A DNA stretch of 64,000 nucleotides, taken from the NCBI GenBank assembly GCA_023055425.1, contig JALGPY010000010.1:17953363-18017362 (forward strand), read 5' to 3'. The notes under the pieces are model-generated. The model did not search any database. It saw nothing but the letters and a program-made list of their open reading frames with translations, and had not been told where the DNA came from. Positions 56,788 to 64,000 of this stretch are shown in pieces. Numbering within the stretch: position 1 is the stretch's first letter; every line of letters begins with the position of its first letter. The stretch comes from Linanthus parryae (Eukaryota; Streptophyta; Magnoliopsida; Ericales; Polemoniaceae). The translations under genes and the position numbers were made by a program.

Positions 56788-59052
56788 TGTAACACCCCCA
56801 AATGGCCCAAGCCGGAGACCCGGGGATGTCACTCCGTAGGGGAGAGGAGCCCAGATACAAGAAGATTTTATAACATGGTTCGCAAGCACAAAACATCCAC
56901 AATGATAATTAAATCCAATTGAAAATATTGCATTATCAAAAAACCAACATCCTAGCCACAAACCGGCACATCAATCTAAAGTGTTTAAATCACTAAATAA
57001 TTCAAATTCAAACTGAAATACTACTACTATTAATCCATGTCATGCGCGTCCCCTTCTACGCCAGATAACCATCTTCTAAACCTGTGGTGCGGAATGAAAA
57101 AGAAACACCACAGTACAAAATCAGCATGAAATACTGGTAAATAAACTTCCAAACATGTAAAACGATGATGGGATAGTTACAAAACAATGACTCATTTATA
57201 AGTAAGAGTTTTTCGCAAACACAGCGGTAATAATGTTGACTCTTGTATTAAGACATGACAGTTCCCAATTCCATAATATTTCCAAATCCATTTCCATAAT
57301 CTTTAGGAAAAATCCAAAATCCATCGTTAACTCCTTTCCGTTAACAAAACCAAAAATCCATTATTAATTCGTTGCGACGGGGGAAACCAAACCATCTCGC
57401 AAGCATCCAAGACCCTAAGTGTCGACAACCCCAAAAGAATCTAGCGTCCAGAGGAGTGAGTACAGGAAGCTATCCGGGAACTTGCAACCGGATTAAATAA
57501 AAAAAATTGAAACGGAAGACCAAGATCAAACCGTCCAATGCCAATGGTAACCATACCACAATAATAATAAATGTCCCCGCACAACTATTCCACTTTACGT
57601 ATTAATGCATTATCATTATCATGGTGATATTTCCAAGAGAAGCATTTAACAAGTAGAAATCACATATTGCATGTCACGTCACATAAACACATTTTGAGAT
57701 GTAAAGAAATACAAGAATTCATTTTGACACGAAAAGAGATAAGCACACTAGGCTTGGCATATTTACTTACCTCAAAGCAAAATCCAACAATAGCAACTCA
57801 ACCGATGTACTCTACGTACTCGTCGTCGACGAACTCGTTACCTACACGTAACAATATTCTAATCAAACAAATATTCTAGCAATATACTTGATATACTAAT
57901 TACAAGCATATGATAGTCAATGGTTTAGGGTTCTAACACCAACCTAACATCTCACACAAATCATACTTCAAAACAAAACCCAAAAATTTGCTTCAAAATC
58001 CTTTAACCTAAAGCATACATAACCTATCATAACTCCACCAAATCTATTACTCCAGTTTCCCAAACAGATCATGATCTAAAAACAGTTCCATTAGATTCAA
58101 AACGTTTGAAATAATAAGTTTCGCCTCAAACGGATCTTTATTTCGATTCCTGAATCAAAAGTTACACTAGTTTCAAGTTTCCAACTTCATTCAAAATATC
58201 AATACGGGAATTGTCAATCTTCATGAAACTTTTCCCCCAAGCATCAAGTTCATCCAATATTCATACTAAACCTAATATAACATGATTCTCACATTCAATC
58301 ATTCAATCAAACTTCTATTCCAAACTAGGGTTTCTTCCCAACACCCAAGAACATGATAAAACCTAAAACTTGATTATCAATCCTACAAATCCATGAACAA
58401 TGATCCTAACAATAACAAACTGAAATTTAAAGATTACATGCAACATACATAAATCATGAACAAGTGGTCACGAGAATAAGAGGTCAACAAGAGAAAAGAG
58501 AAGAAGAAACGAAACAAGCTCAAACCCGCCGCCCATGGAGGCGGACGGAGAGAGAGACGGACGGAGAGAGAGAGAGAGAAAGAAACAGAGAAAGAAAAAG
58601 AGAAAGAAAGAAAAGAGAAAAAGAGAGAGAAGAAATTACATCAACGGAAAAAGAGAGGGACGGCGGCGGCGGGGCTACCGTCTATCACAAGAGAGAGACG
58701 AGAGAGAGAGAGGGACGGGTGAGAGTGAGGGACGTGAGAGAGAGTTAGAGAAAAATAGGGAGAGTGAGGGTTTTATGAGAGTTGGAAATAAAATCAACTT
58801 CATAAGTAAGAAACCCTCTAGAATTAGGAAACTTTTACGTAGGAAGAAAAGTTAGGTCAAAAGACACTTATTGCCAAAAGACAAATACCTCCCCCAAACT
58901 CAAGTAAAAGACACTAAAACCTTTAATTAAAGTCACAAAGTTCCCCCCAAACTCTCAAAGCATTATAATTAACTCTCTACAATTAAATTAACTTCCCAAC
59001 ACTTATTATAATATCACAAAATACTTGTAGTCACAAAAACGGGGTATTTCAT
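56788..59052 (-). mobile_element. 3' LTR of the right-hand gypsy element (2265 bp)
   Basis: TGTAACACCCC marks the left end and GGGGTATTTCA the right end on the + strand. The polypurine tract of the minus-strand element adjoins at 59053-59065 (AAGGAGGGAAGAA in element orientation). A purine-rich GAGAGA/GAAAGA tract at 58540-58750 gives chance ORFs. The LTR lies inside the PMD pseudogene. Confidence 0.85.
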
Positions 59053-62000
59053 TCTTCCCTCCTTAAAGAGAACTTCGTCCTCGAAGTTTAAACAAAAACC
59101 TCCCTCCTTAATGAGAATTCGTCCTTGAAGTGTAAACCAAACTCTTAACCTCAATAAGGTATACACTTCCCTCAATGGTACAACTACTAAATGCAACCTA
59201 AGGTCATGAATGATATGCAATATACTATAAGTAGTACTGTATTAAAGAAAAACGAAGGATTACATCCTCTCCCCCTTAGAGGAGTGACGTCCTCGTAACT
59301 CAAGGTACCTCTTCAACTAGGTGAGGGTACTTCTTCCTCATATCATCTTCCGCTTCCCAAGTTGCCTCTTCAGTGAGGTGGTTTGTCCATAAGACTTTCA
59401 CAATCTTGACACTCTTGTTACGGGTGTTCCTTGTCTTGGTGTCTAGAATCTTGATAGGATGTTCTTCATAACTCAAAGACGGGTCCAGTTCTACTGGTTT
59501 GGGATCTAATACATGAGATGCATCAAGCATATACTTCTTCAGTTGCGATACGTGGAATACGTTGTGAACACGGCTCAAATTCGATGGTAAATCTAATCGA
59601 TAAGCCACTTCTCTAATCTTCTCTATAACATCATATGGTCCAATAAATTTCGGGCTCAACTTCCCTTTCTGATTGAACCTCATGACTCCTTTAGTCGGTG
59701 ATACTTTAAGAAATGCTTTTTCTCCAACTTGAAATTCCAATGGTCTTCTTTTCTGATCAGCGTAGGATTTCTTTCTATCCTGGGCTGCCTTCATTCGTTG
59801 CTGTATAAGTCTCACTTGATATGTCATCTCTTCGATAAGTTGTGGACCAATTACTATCGTCTCACTTATGTCGTTCCAACACAATGGTGTTCTACACTTT
59901 CTTCCATACAACGCTTCATGTGGTGCCATTCCAATACTGGCGTGATAACTGTTGTTGTAGGAGAATTCTATCAAAGGTAATATATCAACCCATGAACCTT
60001 GAAAATCCATAACACACGATCTTAGCATATCGTCCAACGTTTGGATTGTCCTTTCGGTTTGTCCGTCTGTGGCAGGGTGAAATGCCGTGCTAAACTTCAG
60101 CTGAGTTCCCAATGACTCCTGGAGTGCTTTCCAGAAGTGAGAAAGAAAATTGGGATCTCTATCGGAACTATAGAGTTTGGTACTCCATGATACCTCACAA
60201 TGTTCTTCATATACGCATCAGCTCTTTGTTCCATATTCCATGTGTCTTTCATCGGAATGAACCTTGCTGTCTTGGTCAATCTGTCAACTATGACCCAAAT
60301 CTGATTCAGTCCATTCTTCGATATCGGTAACGCAGTCACGATATCCATCGAAATCGAATCCCACTTCCAAACTGGGACGTCTAATGGTTGTACTAAGCCT
60401 CCCATTCTTTTATGTTCAAACTTCACCTTTTGACAAGTTAGACATTTCGCCACAAATTCTGCTACTTCTTTCTTCATGTAGGCCACCAAAACATCTTCTT
60501 CATGTCCATATAGAGTTTGTCGCCTCCTGGATGTACTGAGTAAGGTGTGTTGTGCGCTTCTCGCATCAACTTCTCCTTAGTTTCCATACACTTATGTGGT
60601 ATACACCATCTTCCCTTGTAACGAATACTTCCGTCTTCATGGATCTTGAAATCCTTTGCTTGACCTTCTGCAATCTTTTTCTTTATCCTTTCCACCTTCA
60701 CATCTCCTGGCTGGTTACTCCTTATTTCTTCCAAAATATCTGGCACAACTGTCATATTCCCAAGGATATTCTTTACTCCGCCTTGTTTCACTACTCCAAT
60801 CCCAAGTTTTCGGAACTCTCGGCATAGCCGATCTGGTAAAACTAACATAGTATCCAAAGTATGGCTCAATTTTCGGCTTAACGCATCAGCTACTACGTTT
60901 GCCTTCCCTTCATGGTATTGGATACGCAAATCATAATCCTTTATGACTTCTAACCAACGTCTTTGCCTGTTGTTTAGCTCTTTCTGCGTGAAGATGTACT
61001 TGAGACTGCTATGATCCGTATACAATCTACACACAGATCCATATAAGTGATGTCTCCATATCTTCAATGCGAAAACTATAGCTGCAAGCTCTAAGTCATG
61101 CGTAGCGTAGTTCTCTTCATGAGTTTTCAGTTGTCTTGAAGCATAGGCAATAACCCTTCTTTCTTGGATAAGCACGCATCCTAAACCCTTCTTCGATGCA
61201 TCACTGTAAACATCAAACTCTCCAGAATCATTGGGTAAAGCTAACACAGGTGCTGTAGTCAACTTTTCCTTCAATGTCTGGAATGCTTCTTCAAAATCTT
61301 CGCTCCACTTATACCTTACCGTCTTCTTGGTTAGCGTAGTAAGCAGTCTAGCGATCTTCGAGAAATCTTTCACGAAACGCCTGTAATATCCTGCTAATCC
61401 GAGAAAACTTCTTACTTCGGACACATTCTTCGGAGTAGGCCAATCTTTCACTGCTGAAATCTTTCCTGGATCCACGGATATTCCCTCCTTGGAGATTATG
61501 TGACCCAAGAATGGAACGTATTTTAGCCAAAACTCACACTTCGAGAGTTTAGCATATAACTTCTCATGTCTCAAAGTTCTAACACTTCTTTGAGATGTTC
61601 TTCGTGTTCTTCCTCGCTCTTTGAGTAAACAAGGATGTCATCAATTAAGACGACCACGAAACGATCTAGAAACGTCCTCATAACACGATTCATGAGATCC
61701 ATAAATATTGCTGGTGCATTGGTTAGACCAAAAGGCATAACAGTAAACTCGTAGTGTCCATACCTCGTTCTAAAGGCTGTCTTCGGGATGTCCTTCTCGG
61801 CTACTCGAAGCTGGTGATAACCTGATCTCAAGTCTATCTTTGAGAAAACGCTCGCCCCTTGTAACTGATCAAACAAGTCGTCAGTTCGGGGTAAAGGGTA
61901 TTTGTTTTAGATTGTCGCGCTATTCAACTCCCTATAGTCAATGCACAACCTCAAGCTTCCGTCTTTCTTCTTCACAAACAATACCGGTGCACCCCAAGGG

Positions 62001-62609
62001 GAAACACTCGGCCTTATGTAACCCTTTTGAAGTAACTCTTGCAACTGATCCTTTAGTTCTTTCAACTCTATTAGTGCCATTCTGTACGGTGCTTTTGAAA
62101 TTGGAGCTCTTCCAGGTGCTAAGTCCATAGTGAACTCGATCTCCCTTCTAGGTGGCATTCCTGGAATTTCGTCCGGGAACACATCGGGAAAATCTCTAAC
62201 TATTGGTATCTCTTCTAGCACATTCTCCTTCTTAGACATGTCTTGAACATAACACAAATAAGCACTATTCCCCTTCTTCACTTGGTTGACTATGGTCAAA
62301 GCTGACACTAGTCGGATACATGGCTCCTTTGTGATACCACGGTAAGAAACTTTTTTCTCCCTTTGGACCTTTAAGCCTGATCTTCTGATCGTGACAGTCT
62401 ATTACTGCTCGATATTTACCCATCCAATCCATTCCCAATATAACATCTATTCCTCCAAGATCAAGTTGTATCAGGTTTGCTGGTAGGGTACTAGCCGAAA
62501 TCCTAACTTCTACTCCCTCAAAAGTGGCGTCACATACTGTTACATGACCGGTTGGGGTAGCTACGGGGATGTATATTCTAGACGGCTTATTGAGATTCAA
62601 TTTTTCCAC
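59053..62609 (-). pseudogene. Gypsy pol (Tekay/Del type) with frameshifts
   Basis: Reading the minus strand down from 62609: protease remainder; reverse transcriptase with [11 protein letters not shown] (about 61940) and [14 protein letters not shown] (about 61650-61609, intact DD pair); RNase H with [18 protein letters not shown] (about 61200); integrase zinc-binding region ([19 protein letters not shown], about 60500; CLTCQKVKFEHKR), the core with SMDIVTALP and WVIVDRLTKTARF, and [17 protein letters not shown]; then an integrase C-terminal and chromodomain-like end ([18 protein letters not shown], about 59380). The frame is broken near 62290, 61900, 61572, 60480 and 60160, so the copy is inactive but fairly young. 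59053-59299 is non-coding. Confidence 0.87.
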
Positions 62610-62612
62610 AAA

Positions 62613-63917
62613 TCATAAAGAAATAAATGAATACGATGCTCCGGAATCAAATAGAGTAAAAGCTGGTTGATCGTGAACAAGAAATGTACCAGTGACTACT
62701 CCGTTTGCTGATTCCGCTTCAGTCCTGCTCATGACAGCGATCCTTGCAACATTCCCGTTCTGCGTTGCGGTAGTTCCTGCCGTTCCAGTCCCATTGTTGT
62801 TGGCGTTAGCTGGAGCATTGTTGTTCCTATTCCTGTTCTGAGCTCCATTGTTCCTTCCATTGCCTTGGTTGTTCACTTGATGCCTACCATAATTGTTGCC
62901 TCCATTATTCTGGTTGTTGTAGTTCCCATAGTTCCGGTTTCCGCCCCGATTGTTGTGGTACTGTCGGTTTCCTTGGTAATTGCCTCCTTGGTTCCCTTGC
63001 TGGTTTCCATTTGGTTTCAATCGGCATTGAAAAGCACGATGACCTTTCCTGCCGCAGCTGCGGCAGTTTACAAGGTTTCCTTGGCAGTCCTTTCCTGGAT
63101 GGTTTTGTTGGCACTTCTTGCAGATATAACGGCGAGGCTGATCATCTCCATTATTCTTCTTATTACCACGATACTGTCCTTGGTTACTTCCTCCGTGGTT
63201 AGGCTTAAACCTTTTGTCCTGACTACCTTGGTTAATCCTACCCTGATTGTTTCCATAGCCCACGACGTTCTCAACCTTGTGCTTCCCACACTTCTCATCT
63301 TGTGCCTCTTGCATACGCAAAACGGCTGCAGCTCTATCATAAGCTTCTTGTAGAGTATCGTACGTCCCGCACATCAAGTCTTTCTGCAGATGAAGTTCGA
63401 GACCAGACATGAACTTCCTGACTTTAGTCGCTTCATCAAGCATCAGCTGACCTGCGAATCGGGATAATTCCATGAATTTCTTGAAGTACTCGGTCACGGA
63501 ACCGTTCCCTTGTGTCAGATTCACGAAGTCTATGTACTTTTGATCCTGGACATGGTCCGGATAAAAGAGAGTGCGTAATGCAGTTTGAAGAGCCTCCCAA
63601 TTGAAATTGGGTTGAGCCAAAAAGTTCTGACGTGTGCTCCTCCACCATGTATTAGCTTCGTTCTTCAAGTAGAATGTCGCGCAAATAACCTTGCGGTCTT
63701 CAGGGCATTCAACTAGCTCAAGGACCTTATCCATCTCATCGATCAAATTTTCGAGCTCAACAGGATCCTCATTGCCTGTAAAGTTCCATGTCTTCATGTC
63801 TGCCACTTTCTTAGCCCAATTAGAGTTATTCTGCTCTCCCTGGTTTGCGTTCTGCGCCATCTGAGCAAATTGTGTAAAGAACTGGTCCATGTTGTTGTTG
63901 TTGTTGTTGGTTGCCAT
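62613..63917 (-). pseudogene. Gypsy Gag plus start of protease
   Basis: The 434-codon frame starts MATNNNNNNMDQFFTQFAQM. The retrotrans-gag core includes NEANTWWRSTRQNF. Two cysteine motifs follow (CKKCQQNHPGKDC and CRSCGRKGHRAFQC, the second a standard CCHC zinc knuckle that binds the RNA genome). A long Asn/Gly/Gln-rich linker leads to the protease motif LFDSGASYSFIS, where the frame ends. Gag forms the virus-like particle in which reverse transcription occurs. The rest of pol is in another frame (59053-62609). Confidence 0.87.
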
Positions 63918-64000
63918 AGGGACTTAACTATTTCTCCTGGTGTAGTATTGATGTGGTCTATCAGTCATAATCCCTACACTATAGCCTATTGTATTACTTA
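63918..64000 (-). mobile_element. Leader of the right-hand gypsy element
   Basis: AT-rich non-coding sequence upstream of Gag. The primer site and 5' LTR would lie beyond the right edge of the window. Confidence 0.6.

Noticed and set aside
58464..58855. Glu/Arg-rich ORFs
   Set aside because: They are translations of a GAGAGA/GAAAGA tract inside an LTR.

Overview
The window is plant nuclear DNA, most likely from a eudicot. It contains a host gene with GT-AG introns, Ty1/copia and Ty3/gypsy retrotransposons, an L1-type LINE, hAT, Mutator-like, Stowaway and Harbinger DNA elements, and a plant mobile domain relic. Nothing bacterial is present. I found one convincing host gene: a four-exon, 150-residue single-RRM RNA-binding protein with an organelle-type N-terminus, on the + strand, coding exons between 10786 and 45971. 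Its third intron is 32.3 kb and holds most of the window's interest.

Layout. 1-2804: 5' LTR of a minus-strand gypsy element that lies off the left edge; it cut into an older minus-strand copia element (2805-7423). 7424-9657: decayed transposon sequence. 9658-10673: a hAT element ending 112 bp before the RRM start codon. 10786-13529: RRM exons 1-3. 13530-45860: intron 3, a nest of insertions. A decayed + strand gypsy (about 14.98-16.84 kb and 42.92-43.74 kb) was split by a minus-strand chromovirus whose LTRs lie at 16845-18359 and 42555-42919. That chromovirus was in turn split by hAT elements, a TRIM, a Mutator-like element, a triplicated LTR element, a Stowaway and a very young composite retrotransposon at 20532-29215. 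45861-45971: RRM exon 4. 46.4-53.2 kb: two more Mutator-like elements and an L1-type LINE. 55359-56787: plant mobile domain pseudogene, cut by a minus-strand Tekay/Del-type gypsy element (56788 to the right edge).

The main discovery candidate is the composite at 20532-29215. It is bounded by a 5-bp target duplication (ATAGC) and by LTRs that differ by one base over about 364 bp. Inside is a gypsy gag-pol lacking RNase H and integrase, an inverted copy of its own chromodomain-LTR end, and about 2.6 kb of foreign sequence with one uninterrupted reading frame that looks like an RNA-virus structural protein. The downstream 1606 bp of this insert is repeated in inverted orientation with no difference I could see, separated by a 964-bp spacer. 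The whole unit lies in the intron of an apparently functional gene. It resembles a natural hairpin-RNA cassette against a virus, carried in by a retrotransposon after template switching. The viral family is unassigned, and the hairpin's function is inference.
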